Source of the DNA: Tretioscincus oriximinensis
Lineage: Eukaryota > Chordata > Lepidosauria > Squamata > Gymnophthalmidae
DNA: 64,000 nt
Reading direction: 5' to 3'
Assembly (NCBI GenBank): GCA_022410635.1
Contig: JAJVDF010000499.1
Span: 695,481-759,480 of the forward strand
Part shown: positions 27,690-39,400 of the stretch, in pieces
Layout of the letters: each line of letters starts with the position of its first letter
Position numbering within the stretch: the stretch's first letter is position 1
Position numbers and translations under genes: made by a program
The notes under the pieces: model-generated
What the model saw: the letters and a program-made list of their open reading frames with translations, nothing else
What the model was told of the DNA's origin: nothing
The model's database searches: none

Positions 27690-29065
27690 GAGGGGGTATC
27701 TACTCTAAAACTCATTAGGGAAGGGCAAATGTTGTAACTTATCTTCAAAAAAGGGAAAAAGGAGGAACCAGGAAACTACAGGCCTGTGAGTCTGACTTCA
27801 ATACCAGGAAAGCTCCTTGAACAAGTTACAAAGCAGCATGTATGCCAACATTTGGTTAGGAATGCAATAACTAACCAGAGCCAACAGGGATGTGTGATAA
27901 AGTCATTACAGACTAATCTAATTTCTTTCTATGATAGAATCACCAATTGGGTTGGTTCATCAGGGAAATGCAGTAGATGTGGTCCACCTTGACTTAAATA
28001 TCTCATGAATGGCTCAGTTACTTAGGAAAACAGTCACTCATCTGGGAGATCGAGTTTCGAAGCCCTCTGTCAAACGTGGGGAAGGGTGAGCACCTTCCAC
28101 TAGCCTGTAGCTCTAGCCAACCCAGCTATTTGAAAGGATGAATTGCAAGAAATTGCAACTCACTGCAAGTAGATACATGGGAACCACCACAGCCTGATGG
28201 GGAAGATGGAATGTAAGCCTTTGGGCAAAATACCCTTGTAAGCTGCTTTGAGTCCCATTGAAAGGTGAGAAAACCAGTTCTTCTTCTTCTTCATTCCATC
28301 CTTATTGAAAAAATGGTCAAGTATGGGACTGACAAAAAAAGATTAGATGGATTCTAAACTGGCTTAGTGATCATACTCAAAGAGTGTAATGAATGGTTGC
28401 ACATCCTATTGGAAGAATGTTTCAAGTGGAGTACTACAATATAATATATTTATAAATGACCTAGATGTGAATTGAAGGGAAACCTATCAAATTTACTAAG
28501 GACACAAAGTTAGTATTCAGAAAGATCTAGACAAGCTGGAACAATGGGCTGTAACTAATAGAATGGTATTTAACACAGAGAAATGCAAGATCCTACATCT
28601 GGGCAAAGAAAATGAAAACAGCACGTATAGAATGGGAGGAATATGTCTGAGCAGCAGCACAGGTGAGAAGGACCTGGGTGTTTTGGTAGATCACAGACTA
28701 AACATGAGTCCACAGTGTGAAGCAGCTGCAAAAAAGGCAAACACAATCCTGGGATGTATCAAGAGGGGCATAGAATCTCGCTCACGTGAAGTAATTATTC
28801 CTCTCTACAGGATTTTGGTCCGACCACGCTTGGAATCCTGTGTTCAGTTCTGGGGGCCCCAATTTAAAAAGGACTTTGATAAACTAGAGCAAGTGCAAAA
28901 GAGAGTTACAAGGATGGTGAGTGGTCTGGAAACCATGTCCTATGAGGAACGGGTTAAAGGATCTAGGGATGTTTAGTCTGCAAAAGAGAAAACTGAAAGG
29001 AGACCTGATAGCTGTCTACAAATATCTGAAGGGCTGTCACATTAGGCCTGCCATTGTCTACACTA
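27690..29065 (+). repeat. CR1-like LINE fragment with reverse-transcriptase remnants
   Basis: Broken frames read RPVSLTSIPGKLLEQVTKQ (start of an RT-domain block) and later [60 protein letters not shown], typical of the CR1 RT C-terminus. It is interrupted by a family A SINE at 28007-28292 and by frameshifts; not functional. Confidence 0.88.
28007..28292 (+). repeat. SINE family A nested in CR1
   Basis: ATGGCTCAGTTACTTAGG head, GAGTTTCGAAGCCC B box, tail CCAGTTCTTCTTCTTCTTC. Confidence 0.85.
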
Positions 29066-29318
29066 TTATTTATTTATTTATTTGTACTAGTATCCCACCC
29101 TATACCCAAAGGTTTCAGGGCAGCCAACCACAGGGTGGCACACATAGCTTGTTGTTGCTTTCTCCACAACAGACACCCTGTGGAGTAGGTGGGGCTGAGA
29201 GAGTTCAAAGAACTGTGACTGGCCCAAGGTCACCCAGCTGGCTTTCATGGAGGAGTGGGGAATCGAACCAGGAGACTCCCAGATGCGAGTCCAACACTCT
29301 AACCACTACACCAAACTG
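29066..29318 (-). repeat. SINE family B, full length
   Basis: Reverse copy with (TTTAT)n tail, CACCCTGTGGAGTAGG body and head ending TAACCACTACACCAAACTG. It abuts the CR1 fragment. Confidence 0.88.
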
Positions 29319-29883
29319 TAAGTGCAGTGCAGTGCAGTCCTTTTGACAGCTACTGCTCTGTCCTCGCTTTAACCTCTCGTGCCTTTTGTGCACATGCCAG
29401 AAGATGGAGGATGGCCGCGAGAGGACGGAGGGTCTCAGGAATATCCCAGCAATTGTTTTTTACTGTGTACACGCATCCTTAAGCATCAGGTGTGAGGGAG
29501 GAAAACAAGGGTGGGGTATAAACAAACAAACATTGAAAACAAGAGAAAAAAAATATAATTTGCTAACATGCCCCCTAATGGCCATGCAGAGTCATTGCAA
29601 ATGCCGATGGACTTAAAATTGTTTGTAGATTGCAAGTGTTTAACTTCGATTTAACTACAGTCCTAAAAAAATTAAGTAAACCTGGAAAAAATTGTTTAGT
29701 CCAATTCTTCCGGACAGAAGTTGGATTAAAAATACATATGTGATTCCAGCCTGTATTAACTTTGGATTTGCTTTCCTGTTAGGTCTTTGTAAGTAGACAT
29801 TTCTTCCAGATCTCTGTAACAGTTTTAGAAATGGATGTTGTTGGATTTAGCAGATGGATTAGATTTTTTTTGTCTTCTGGGGA

Positions 29884-30104
29884 CATTGTGTAGTGCTGGA
29901 ATCTTATCTGTAGTCTCCTGATTTGATTCCACATTCCTCCAAGAAGGCTGCTGGGTGATCTTGAGCTAATCACTGTCTCAGCCCCGCCTATTTCACAGGG
30001 TGTCTGTTGTGGAGAAAGCAACAACCTTGGAGAAATAGACCACCTTGAAACCTCTAGGTATAGGGCAGTCTATAGGTATAAATAAATAAATAAATAAATA
30101 ACAA
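29884..30104 (+). repeat. SINE family B, diverged
   Basis: TGTGTAGTGCTGGAATCTTA head, TTGATTCCACATTCCTCC, GTGTCTGTTGTGGAG body, and (AAATA)n tail. Confidence 0.75.
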
Positions 30105-30538
30105 TTTACAGTCAGTCTTTGACCTTTTGTGTGCAAAATAGCACAAAATGTCACAAATAACATATTCAGATAGAAATAACGCAGCATCAGAATGGAAAAA
30201 GCACTAAGCACACAGAAAAAACCCTGCATGCCAACCAGAAGGTAAACAACGCCATCCTTTTCATAGATACAGTGTGTGTCCCCCAAAACAATAAAGAAAT
30301 AAAGCAACAATAATATATACTTTAAAAAAGATAAAAAAATCCAGCACCACCAACTTATTGCCCAACATCTTTTCCACACTGGCCTTATGATGTCTTTGGA
30401 AATATTCTGGGTGACTTTTTCGGACATTTTGTATGACTGGGGTCCTTTCTGTCCTGGGCCATATGTCAAATTATACCCTCTAATATGATAGTCAGTGCTT
30501 CGAAGTTTTGAAGGTCTAAAGCTCCATCCCAGATATTC

Positions 30539-30744
30539 TAGGCTGACCAGATGACCCCTATTGGGGGGGAGGCATTTTTGGGGTGCCTCCTGGTTTTTTC
30601 TGAGGAAAAAAAAATAAAAAATAAAAATAATTCCCAAAAAAATCTTTTTTTGAAAACATTTTCATCAGAAAAAACTAGAAGGCAACCCAAAAAAGGGTTT
30701 TCAACACCCACCACCCACCCAAAATGCGTTATCTGGTCAGCCTA
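30539..30744. mobile_element. hAT-like MITE
   Basis: TAGGCTGACCAGATGACCCC at the left and TATCTGGTCAGCCTA at the right, with inverted CTCCTGGTTTTTTCTGA against TCAGAAAAAACTAGAAGG arms. No matching target duplication was seen. Confidence 0.75.
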
Positions 30745-31440
30745 GGTGAAACCCTTGTGGCAGGCCCATTGGACTGGCATCATCTGCAGTTTCATGTGCC
30801 TAGGCATATCCCTACAAGATACCAGAATTCATTCCAACTGTGACTTCACAGCTCTGGTTGGAACCTAATTCAATGGGAAACTATCGCAAAACCAAACGCC
30901 TCTAACATTTTAGGGGTCTTCATATTAAGGGGAACGTTTGATGCCTGTATTAATGTTTGTTAGCAATGCTCATTCATATTTATTGTGATAATAACAATAT
31001 ATTGTGATAATAACAATAAGCCATTGGTATTCATTCTGTTTATGAGATCGGTTTATTCATTGAAGCATAAATATTAATAGTAACAAGTCATTTAGTTATG
31101 TTACAATAACAATATTCCACAACATGTGATCAAAAAAAGAAGAAGAAAATGAAAGAATGGCAAGTGACATGATGCAGCCAGGGACTGCTTTATATACCCC
31201 AAAAACAGTCCTCCAGCAATAGTAACTCTGGACTGAGAGGTCACACAAAGGATTTAACCTTTCCACGATTACATCTATCCATGACTAACAAGGCCGACAG
31301 GAACTTTTACAATACAGAGGAACTCATGCTACAAATGGTGATACAGCAAGTGACAATAAACTTTGGTTAGAAAAAACACAGAGTGGTTGATGTGATGATT
31401 GTGTCAATCAATGTCTTCTCAGAGTGGTTAAAGGGCAGAA

Positions 31441-31699
31441 GAGCCAGTTTGGTGTAGTGGTTAGAGTGTGGGACTTGTATCTAGGAGTCTCCTGGTTCAA
31501 TTCCCCACTCCTCCATGAAAGCCAGCTGAGTGACCTTGGGCCAGTCACAGTTCTTTGAACTCACTCAGCCCCACCTACTCCACAGGGTGTCTGTTGTGGA
31601 GAAAGCAACAAAAGCTATGTGCGCCACCCTATGGTTGGCCGCCCTGAGACCTTCGGGTATAGGGCGGGATACGAGTACAAATAAATAAATAAATAAATT
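31441..31699 (+). repeat. SINE family B, full length
   Basis: Intact-looking head GAGCCAGTTTGGTGTAGTGG, B box GGTTCAATTCCCC, and (AAATA)n tail. Confidence 0.9.
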
Positions 31700-33350
31700 A
31701 GCATCTCAGGCGGGAGAAATGAACAGTCCAATGGGAGGGCAGGAAAAACGGGACTTGGTGAGAAACGCCCAATCAGGATTGCAGCTCCTTCCAATCCCAA
31801 GACTCAGCTGTTTCTGCAGGGTTTGGAAGCGGAATGTGGGAAACTGGATGGGGAGGGGGAAGTCCACAGCCACAGGGAACAATGTTGAGGAGCCAGTAGA
31901 GGTAAAATGAAGTTCCTGAGGTCCCAGAATTAATGGCAGGTTGGGTCTGCAAGAACAAGTCTCCCTCTCCACTTACCTGAAAGCAAATTGGAGTTAGGAT
32001 AATTCCCAACATATGAGTCCATGAGGATTTGTGAGTAATAAGTCCGAATAAACCATAAGGCAGTTATCAAGCACCCATAGGAAACCACTGTTTTTCTCTG
32101 CTATTGGAAACAGGAGTTTTTTCAACGGTCTCCATAGACTAGCATTGCAGCTACTCTGCCCAGCAACTAGCTGACAAAGTAAAAAGGAAATGTTATCAAT
32201 TAACATTGCAACATTTGTATCCTTGCAGAAGGTCAGCAGTGGGTGGAGCTAGTGGAGCTCTATAGGAATCAATGAGAGTGTAGCTTCACAAGGGGTAGGC
32301 AGAATACTGAGAATGGACTCTTGGCAGGGAGACAGTTGGGGTTGGTGCCACTCAGTAGGTCAGAACGTGTGGAACTGTCCTTGGACATCAGGGATAGGAG
32401 GCTTGTGGTCAGGTGGCAGAATGGCAGGTGGAAGGAGGAGATCCGGATTTGTGGAGGGGTGATTGGGTGGGCAGAAGGTGGATGGAGGATCCCTTGGTCT
32501 GGTCATCCATGAAGGAACCAGCAAGAAGGACCAGTGTCCCACAAGGGGACCCAGGCTAAGAGAGGTCTGCCTAGGCTGCCATTGCTCTGGAGATCTGCTG
32601 GGATTGGAACCAGCAGTTGGTTGCCAAATAACCCAAATCGAGCAGCCAACTCCCCTCAGGAGAGAAGCCGGCAAGAGAAGTTCCTAATTGGGCATGGGCA
32701 CAGAAGTTTTGAGGAGCCAGTCTTGGCTTGGCTCAGCCCTCCAAAAGGGGCAGTATCCTGGGAGGAGAGGAGATATGCTGGGATCTCCAGAGGGGAACCT
32801 GGAAGGAGAAAGGAGAGATAAATAAATCCTTGATGAACAGGATTTAGGGAAGCCAGTAACCGGGCAATGAAGGGTCTAGCTGGGCAGACCAGTCTGAAAA
32901 GGGCAGGGAGCCGAAACTGCCTAGGGTCATAAAACCAGAACATAGGATTTCAGGAGGACCAACATGGAATTCAAGCTGGAAAAGGGTTTGTGTTCTTGGA
33001 TGCATTCCAGAAAGGTGCTTGCTTGGTGTAACAGATATCTGAGAAATTTGGAGGCCTTAGGGTTTACTATAGGTCATCCCAAATTAAATAGTCTAATCAG
33101 TGGGAAGGCAATGCAAGGGACATGAAAAGAAGCCCCCCCCCCCCCCCAGGCTTTTCCTCATTCTTTCAGGATAGGATTAGCCACCCCTGGGGCAGTCTTT
33201 CAGGGATAGGCCACATCCTGCCTCCTTGTCTGAGGCCATCCGGAATGCCAAGATTGGACCCAGCTCTGGATCCCTCTTATATGGATCGCAGGCTCCTATT
33301 GAAACATGGCCTAATGCAGAAAGTGCTTCACACAAAACATTAAAAAAAAT
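31700..33350. other. unclassified GC-richer intergenic block
   Basis: 1.6 kb of purine-rich sequence, visibly richer in G than the neighbours, with CCAAT motifs near 31728, 31769 and 31791 and a (C)n run at 33131-33147. Short open frames occur on both strands, but none has a recognised domain or splice sites that join a gene. It could be an old LTR-element interior. Confidence 0.35.
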
Positions 33351-33775
33351 AACTGAGAACATCCTCAAACTACCAACTCTTTTCAAAACCAGCTGTTCTT
33401 AGTCTTCCCCTCACTCTCAAAACCAAGTCAAATGTAATCAAGCATCCACAATTCCAAAAACAATATTTCTTCCAAGGAGAGCTGCATGGTGTGGGCATTA
33501 CAAACTGCACCTGGTGCTCACGTTCCTCTTTTCGACACGCATTAAAGTCCTTTTGTTGTTGTTGTGATAACCAAATTACCCAGGAGTAAGAAAATTGCCT
33601 CAAAACCCGAGAAAGGCAAGTGCTTTGAAATTTAATCTTGATCATAAAAATCCAGAATACAATTAACTATTTGGTATACGTTCACGCATACCTAAGTTTG
33701 ACAAACAAACGTACAGAATAAAAATGCAAAAGAAATGTAAATCCTCTGTCAGCATATTCTGGATTGTTTGTTCAT

Positions 33776-33912
33776 TTTAGGATTCCCACATAAAATGTGG
33801 CATTACTTTGAATCTTTAATAGTGTCAAAAAGTGATTTTCTCCCTAGGTGCAGCTCTTCTAGAGCCATTAAAGGTGCAAAGCTCTATCCCTGTTTTTATG
33901 TGGGAACCTTAT
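33776..33912. mobile_element. stem-loop MITE (CTTTAA family)
   Basis: Ends GGATTCCCACATAAAA and TTTTTATGTGGGAACC, with arms AATCTTTAATAG and CCATTAAAGGTG. It is the best-preserved copy, so these are probably the true ends. Confidence 0.7.
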
Positions 33913-33933
33913 GTTTAGTCCACATTTATCAAA

Positions 33934-34060
33934 GAATCATGGAGTTGGAAGGGACCTCCAGGGTCTTGGGGTCCACTAAACCAGAGATGGCTGCCCAGCC
34001 TCCGCCTGAAGACTTCCAGCAAAGGAAAACTCAACATCTTCTACAGCTCTAAGCCCTCTT
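33934..34060 (-). repeat. CR1-like LINE 3' UTR, (ATTCTATG) tail type
   Basis: AGAATCATGGAGTTGGAAGG, then GCCTGAAGACTTCCAGC, reads as the reverse of a CR1 3' end related to 35211-36370. Confidence 0.7.
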
Positions 34061-34513
34061 AGCAGCAGGGGTTTTCAGAAATCTGCTCCAGTCCCCCATA
34101 AAGCACTTCCCTTGCCCAAGTGGCAAGCTACGTTTCAAAAGCAGCTTCCTTTGTCACAGGCCAACCCAAGCTAGAGCAGCCCAAACTGAACTGCACAATG
34201 GTTAAACTGGTTTCTGATTGTTATCATCCAAGTACAAACTGCAAACAAATACTTTAGCCCTTCTCTGAACACAGAAACCCACGTCAAAGCCTCGTGTTTG
34301 GACAGGAAATTGCCAGAAAATCTCAAAGCAGGTCCTAAGCAAAGAAGAATATATATACTGTACGTTAAGGCAATAACTATCAAAGTTTCCTATTAAAGGT
34401 ATTGGAAACCCTGTGCCCAGCCAACTTCCTGTAAGCAGAAAAAATGTTTCCTCTGGAGGGACTGTGTGCAGATTGGTTAAAGAGGCTTCTTTCCTCCCAG
34501 GGCTACCTGCAGA

Positions 34514-34578
34514 GCAGGCTGGGAGCTGTAGTCCACAAGGCGGGTCTCATGCAGGCTGGACTATACTTCCCAGCAGGC
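34514..34578. promoter_or_regulatory. inverted pair of ZNF143/Staf-like motifs
   Basis: GCAGGCTGGGAGCTGTAGT at 34514-34532, and the opposite orientation ACTATACTTCCCAGCAGGC at 34560-34578, fit the ACTACANNTCCCANNNTGC pattern bound by ZNF143. Such motifs also occur inside interspersed repeats, so function is uncertain. Confidence 0.4.
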
Positions 34579-35014
34579 CCTGTTGTCAGCACAATAGCTC
34601 TGTTTCACTTTTTTCACATTTGGGCTGCTGCTGCTATTGCCATTTCTGTGAAGCTGCTGGGTATCCAAGCACTTGACATCGTGAAAAACATGGCATACAA
34701 AAGCAGGCAGAAGCATAACTTAAAAACATAATACAGGAAACAAAAATTCTGCCAGGAAGTAAACTTTAATGGCTGTTTGGAGCAACAGAAACTGTGCTAA
34801 ATTCTACAAATGTTCTGCAAATAAACATTGAAAGCTTGAACCACGTTTTTTAAAATGTAGGCTACGTAAATATTTGCATGGATGAAATCATTACTTTAAA
34901 ATATATTAGTGGGCTCTGCTGCCAGTGGTTCTTGTGACAAAGGGTTAAGATTGCTCATCCATCCTGTGCTCTGGTCACTTCAATGATGGTGTGACTCATA
35001 GTGGCAGATATTGC

Positions 35015-35053
35015 TCCTGTGCTCAACCTATGACTATGAGGTTGAGCACAGGA
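35015..35053. repeat. perfect hairpin
   Basis: 15-base arms TCCTGTGCTCAACCT and AGGTTGAGCACAGGA around a 9-base loop. It may be the centre of an old MITE. Confidence 0.7.
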
Positions 35054-35210
35054 ATAATTCCAGCCACTTTTTCTCAGTACTGTACATGTCCTTTTAATCC
35101 ATCTTCAGTGAAGAACTGGACTAAACCAGGAAAAAAACAGATTTTTTTTCCTGGTTAAAAATAGGTGTCAGAACAAGAATTTTAATTTTGCGTCCAAAAT
35201 TCCTGTTTTA

Positions 35211-36370
35211 ATCATAGAATCATAGAATTGGATCCCTAGGGTCATCGGGTCCAACCCCCTGCTCGATGCAGGATTCATTAAACCATCCCAGACAGATGAC
35301 TGTCCAGTCTCTGTTTGAAGACTTCCAGGGAAGGNGAACTCACCACCTCCTGCAGCAACCTGTTCCACTGGTTTATCACCCTGACTGTTAGAAAGTTTTT
35401 TCTGATATCTAATCTAAATCTACCATCTTGCAGTTTAATCCCATTGTTTCTAGTCCTTCCTTGTACCAATGAGAACACGTTTGGTGTAGTGGCTAGAGTG
35501 TTGGACTCGTACCTGGTAGTCTCCCGGTTCGATTCCCCACTCCTCCATGAAAGCCAGCTGGGTGACCTTGGGCCAGTCGTATTTCTTTGAACTCTCTCAG
35601 CCCCACCTACTCCACAGGGTGTCTGTTGTGGAGAAAGGAACAAAAGCTATGTGCGCCACCCTATGGTTGGCCGCCCTGAGACCTTTGGGTATAGGCGGGA
35701 TACAAGTACAAATAAATAAATAAACAATTGTGATCCCTCTGNTCNGTGACAGCCCNTCAGATATTTGTAGGCAGCTATCAGGTCTCCTCTCAGTCTTCTN
35801 NTTTGCAGACTAAACATCCCNAGATCCTTTAACCGTTCCTCATAGGACATGGTTTCCAGACCACTCACCATCCTTGTAACTCTCTTTTGTACTTGCTCTA
35901 GTTTATCAATGTCCTTTTAAAATTGGGGTCCCCAGAACTGAACACAGTATTCCAAGTGTGGTCGTACCAAAGTACTGTAGAGAGGAATAATTACTTCACG
36001 TGAGCGAGATTCTATGCCCCTCTTGATACATCCCAGGATTGTGTTTGCCTTTTTCGCAGCTGCTTCACACTGTTGACTCATCTTTAGTCTGTGATCTACC
36101 AAAACACCCAGGTCCTTCTCACCTGTGCTGCTGCTCAGACATANTCCTCCCATTCTATANGTGCNGTTTTCATTNTNTNTGCCCAGATGTAGGATNTTGC
36201 ATTTCTCTCTGTTAAATACCATTCTGTNAGTTTCAGCCCATTGTTCCAGCTTGTCTAGATCTTTTTGAATCCTATCTCTATCTTGTTTAGTATTAGCAAC
36301 ACCGCCTAGTTTTGTGTCATCAGCAAATTTGNTAAGTTTTCCTTCAATTCCTTCGTCTAGATCATTTATG
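35211..36370 (-). repeat. CR1-like LINE fragment, (ATTCTATG) tail
   Basis: Reading from the tail (ATCATAGAATCATAGAATTG at 35217-35236) it contains the RT C-terminus ([41 protein letters not shown]), a second copy of the subfamily at 27.7-29.1 kb, here in reverse. It is split by a SINE (35471-35727) and carries many N bases. Confidence 0.88.
35471..35727 (+). repeat. SINE family B nested in CR1
   Basis: Head TTTGGTGTAGTGGCTAGAG, B box GGTTCGATTCCCC, tail ACAAATAAATAAATAAAC; CR1 sequence continues on both sides. Confidence 0.9.
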
Positions 36371-36586
36371 AATCCTGAGCCCCCCCCTCCCCCCGTGCCA
36401 TAAAGCGACTGTAAATAATATTCCCCTTGAACCCCTGGGTCCCTGGTGCACTTCACTATCCCTAGCGGTGGCTTAGAGAGGATTGGATCCATTCTTGCAA
36501 AACCGTGCGGGCGATTGTCTAATGCAGGAAAGAAGAGCTTTGCATTTTTCAAAAGCAGCAGGGAAAGCGCTGCTTAGCATTGCTGC

Positions 36587-36590
36587 AAAA
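36587..36590 (-). terminator. Pol III terminator of tRNA-Arg
   Basis: T4 on the minus strand, 13 bases beyond the mature 3' end. Confidence 0.7.
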
Positions 36591-36603
36591 TAATAAGACG
36601 GCA

Positions 36604-36676
36604 CGACCCAGATGGGACTCGAACCCACAATCCCCAGCTCCGGAGGCTGATGCCTTATCCATTAGGCCACTGGGTC
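36604..36676 (-). tRNA. tRNA-Arg (anticodon CCG)
   Basis: Read on the minus strand it gives a 73-nt cloverleaf: acceptor GACCCAG pairs with CTGGGTC, the A box TGGCCTAATGG and B box GGTTCGAGTCC are intact, and the anticodon loop CTCCGGA gives CCG. A TTTT Pol III terminator follows (AAAA on + at 36587-36590). No intron. As I recall, a tRNA-Arg(CCG) gene sits at the same place beside human KPNA2, so this looks like a conserved, working gene. Confidence 0.96.
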
Positions 36677-36689
36677 ACCTGGCAAAAGC

Positions 36690-37100
36690 TGGTGAGCGCC
36701 GCATTCTAAGAGCCCCGCCCGACCCTCCGTGACTCCGCCTACTTCAGATCCGTCCTCTTTCGTCTTCCGTTAGGAGGTTATTATAGAAAAAAAATAAGCC
36801 ACACCCCTAGCGCACTCGCGCCGCGTCCTCACGGAGCCTCCCCCTCATCCTTCGCACGCCATTGCAAGCTATATTCTGACCCCACCCCTTTTTAGAACGT
36901 AAAAGGCAGTGCACTGCGCATGTCAGGCTGTACTCAAAACGGCCGAAGTGACAGCGCTGACGCACGTGAGCTTCGTTTGCGCATGCTCTCGTGTTGTCAC
37001 ACGCTAATGCTAATGCGGAAGCGCCGAAGGCTGCTCCCAGTGGCTTGTATGACTGGAGCTCATGGGAATTGTAGTTCAGAGCCGTTCACCCTGGCAAAGC
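36690..37100. promoter_or_regulatory. CpG-rich promoter-like patch without an assigned gene
   Basis: CpG density is far above the neighbourhood. Motifs include NRF1-like CTGCGCATG and TTGCGCATGC, an E-box in GCACGTGAG, and GGGAATTGTAGT at 37064-37075 (ZNF143-like). It adjoins the tRNA gene. It may drive an unrecognised non-coding transcript. Confidence 0.45.
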
Positions 37101-37985
37101 TTTCCCACAGATGTTTTGAGAGGCTTTTATATGAGTTGCTTATTCAGGCAAGTGCATTGCTTAAGCTCAAAATATTTAACATCTAGATTTGTCCGCGTTC
37201 GTTTGTAGTTGTGAGAAACCTGAGAGAAAATTATAATAGTATCTGCTCAACTGCAATTATCCTTCCAGACTGAGTCATTACTAAGAAACCTGAGGAAAGG
37301 CAGAAAATAATTGCATTGAATTAGGTTTAAGTTTAAGGATTAGTCCATTGACCATATCATAAAAAATAAATAAAAATAGAATAAAATACATTTATGATAG
37401 TTCTAAAAAACTGATTAAAACCATTATTAAAAATCTATTTTGAGATCAGTGCAGAATTAGGTACTTCTATTGAAAATATTACTACTAAGTGAAGTAGATG
37501 TAGAATTTCTTTTTTATTTATTGTTATATTTATATGTCTCCGGGCCTTTTCTATTTTTCCATCCTGAGTTTACAGCTGTCTTCTTAGGTTCCATATAAGA
37601 CTGTTTCAAGGTCTACCAATACTCCCAGGTCCTTCTCTGAATTCACTTCCAAACGCACAGGCCACACACAGCCTTTTCTGCTATCGCCCTTGCCCTGGGG
37701 TTGGGATGAGGCAAGAGCAGCAGAAAGGTGGGGCCAGGCTGAGGAATGTGGGAGTTGGAGAAGAGAAATCATTAGTAAAGGAGGAGGAAGGGCAGCTGTA
37801 ATAGATAAATGGTGCCCTGCTTTATGGGAAAGAAGTTAGGGGTGGGATGAGGCAGGGGTTTTAGGGTGCCATGGATTATGACAACTCTACTTGGAACTCA
37901 AATATCTAAAATAATGTCTTCTCTTGTATAGACTCCCCANATCCTAATATCTTCCAGTGAAACCCTCTCACCCAGTTGTCCTGCC
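37101..37985. other. intergenic, no feature seen
   Basis: AT-rich, no gene or repeat recognised. Confidence 0.5.
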
Positions 37986-38160
37986 ACCTGAAGCAGTTAA
38001 AGGGGTGTGGAAACATTGGGGAAGGATTCTCAGTGAGAGCACCCAATATAAGGAATGGTCTCCCCTTTGGGGTGCAATAGGCACCCTCACTGTATGTGTT
38101 CAGATGTCTGGTGAAGGTGGGGTTCCTATTAAGCCTGACTTTGGCTGTGAGGATAACATA
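37986..38160 (+). repeat. L2-like LINE 3' fragment
   Basis: AATGGTCTCCCCTTTGGGG and CCTGACTTTGGCTGTGAGG follow the L2-like C-terminus and 3' UTR plan seen at 53.5 kb. Diverged. Confidence 0.45.
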
Positions 38161-38219
38161 TCCCCCTCAGTCCCCATACAGGCACAGTCGATCTTTTAAT
38201 TATTGTAAAAGTTATTGAG

Positions 38220-38523
38220 CAGGCGNGAATGGCTCAGTCGCTTAGGAATCCGTCTCTCAGCTGGGAGATGGGGTTTCGAAGCCCTGTCAGACGTTGGGAN
38301 GGGTGAGCGCCTTCCATTAGCCTGTAGCTTTAGCCAACCCAGCTATTCGAAAGCACGAACTGCAAGAAATTGCAAGAGACTGCAAGTAGATACATGGGAA
38401 TCACCATAGCCTGGTGGGGAAGATAGAATGTGAGCCTTTGGGCAAAATCCCCTTGTAAGCCGCTTTGAGTCCCTTTGAAAAGGTGAGAAAAGCAGGGTAT
38501 AAGAACCCAGTTCTTCTTCTTCT
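38220..38523 (+). repeat. SINE family A, full length
   Basis: Head AATGGCTCAGTCGCTTAGG, B box GGGTTTCGAAGCCC, tail AACCCAGTTCTTCTTCTTC. Confidence 0.9.
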
Positions 38524-39279
38524 ATTTTATTTATTTTATTGTAACCCACCCTGAGACCCTTGGGCATAGGAAAGGAAACAATGCAAATTAAAACACATCA
38601 CGCATCATACATGTGCAGAGCTATATTTTTATTGAACTAATGTTTTAAATGTTCAAAGTGATTGGGAAAAGTGCAATGGATGTTTATCCTGGGCCAGCTG
38701 CAAACATGACTATTTTCTCCATTGTCTCCAGTGCCTACGAAGTGCACCAATTGTCTACTGCAGAATTCATGGTGATCAGGGAATTCAGGCTGTAAAAATA
38801 CATTAAAAATCTTGGTGAATTTGCCTATTCTGTCTTAGAAATTGATACTCCACTAACATCGCCTCTCATAGAGGCCTTAAAAATATATCTTACATGCTGA
38901 TCCAATGGTGCCCTTTTGGCAATCAGGGCAAGGATAATTTCTCCTATGATGTCAAAAAGATTTCACAGCTTAGAAATCCCCCCATTGATTACCAAACCCT
39001 TCCCTACTTACTTCTTGTGTGGAGAGTTAGAGGACATTTTTGCAATCAACAGGTACAATGGAACAAATTGCACACTGCTACATTTTTTCAGATGAGATTA
39101 GTGCCATTCTCATTCAAAATTGTCTTCAAATCCCAGATTAGCTGTGGACCTCTTCTAGTCTCGGTGTCAGTGTTTCTGCCTCTGGAATGAGGAAAATTCT
39201 GCAGTTCCATTTCAAAGCTTGCNTTCCTATTAATGAGAAGAAAACAGTCAAAGTCCTGCATCCCCTGCTCTCCATCTAG

Positions 39280-39400
39280 ACACAGGGACTTGCTCTTCCT
39301 TGCAATTTTTTGGGAGGTTGTTGTATGTTTTGTTGATTGTATATGCCTTATTCTGTGAGGCCCTTTGGAAAAAAGGGCATTATAAATAAACATTTTATTT
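39280..39400 (+). repeat. L2-like LINE 3' end
   Basis: TTGTATGTTTTGTTGATTG, GAGGCCCTTTGGAAAAAAGG and TATAAATAAACA resemble an L2 3' UTR. Diverged. Confidence 0.4.

Noticed and set aside
29993..30637. 214-residue minus-strand frame with hydrophobic stretches
   Set aside because: It runs through a SINE tail and a MITE; the hydrophobic part comes from AT-rich sequence. No known domain or splice support.
31974..32012. Alternative first exon for C17orf58 (short hydrophobic start followed by GTAAGT, minus strand)
   Set aside because: It ends in phase 0, while exon 2 needs one carried base. The 26218-26281 exon has the right phase and a start like the mammalian protein.
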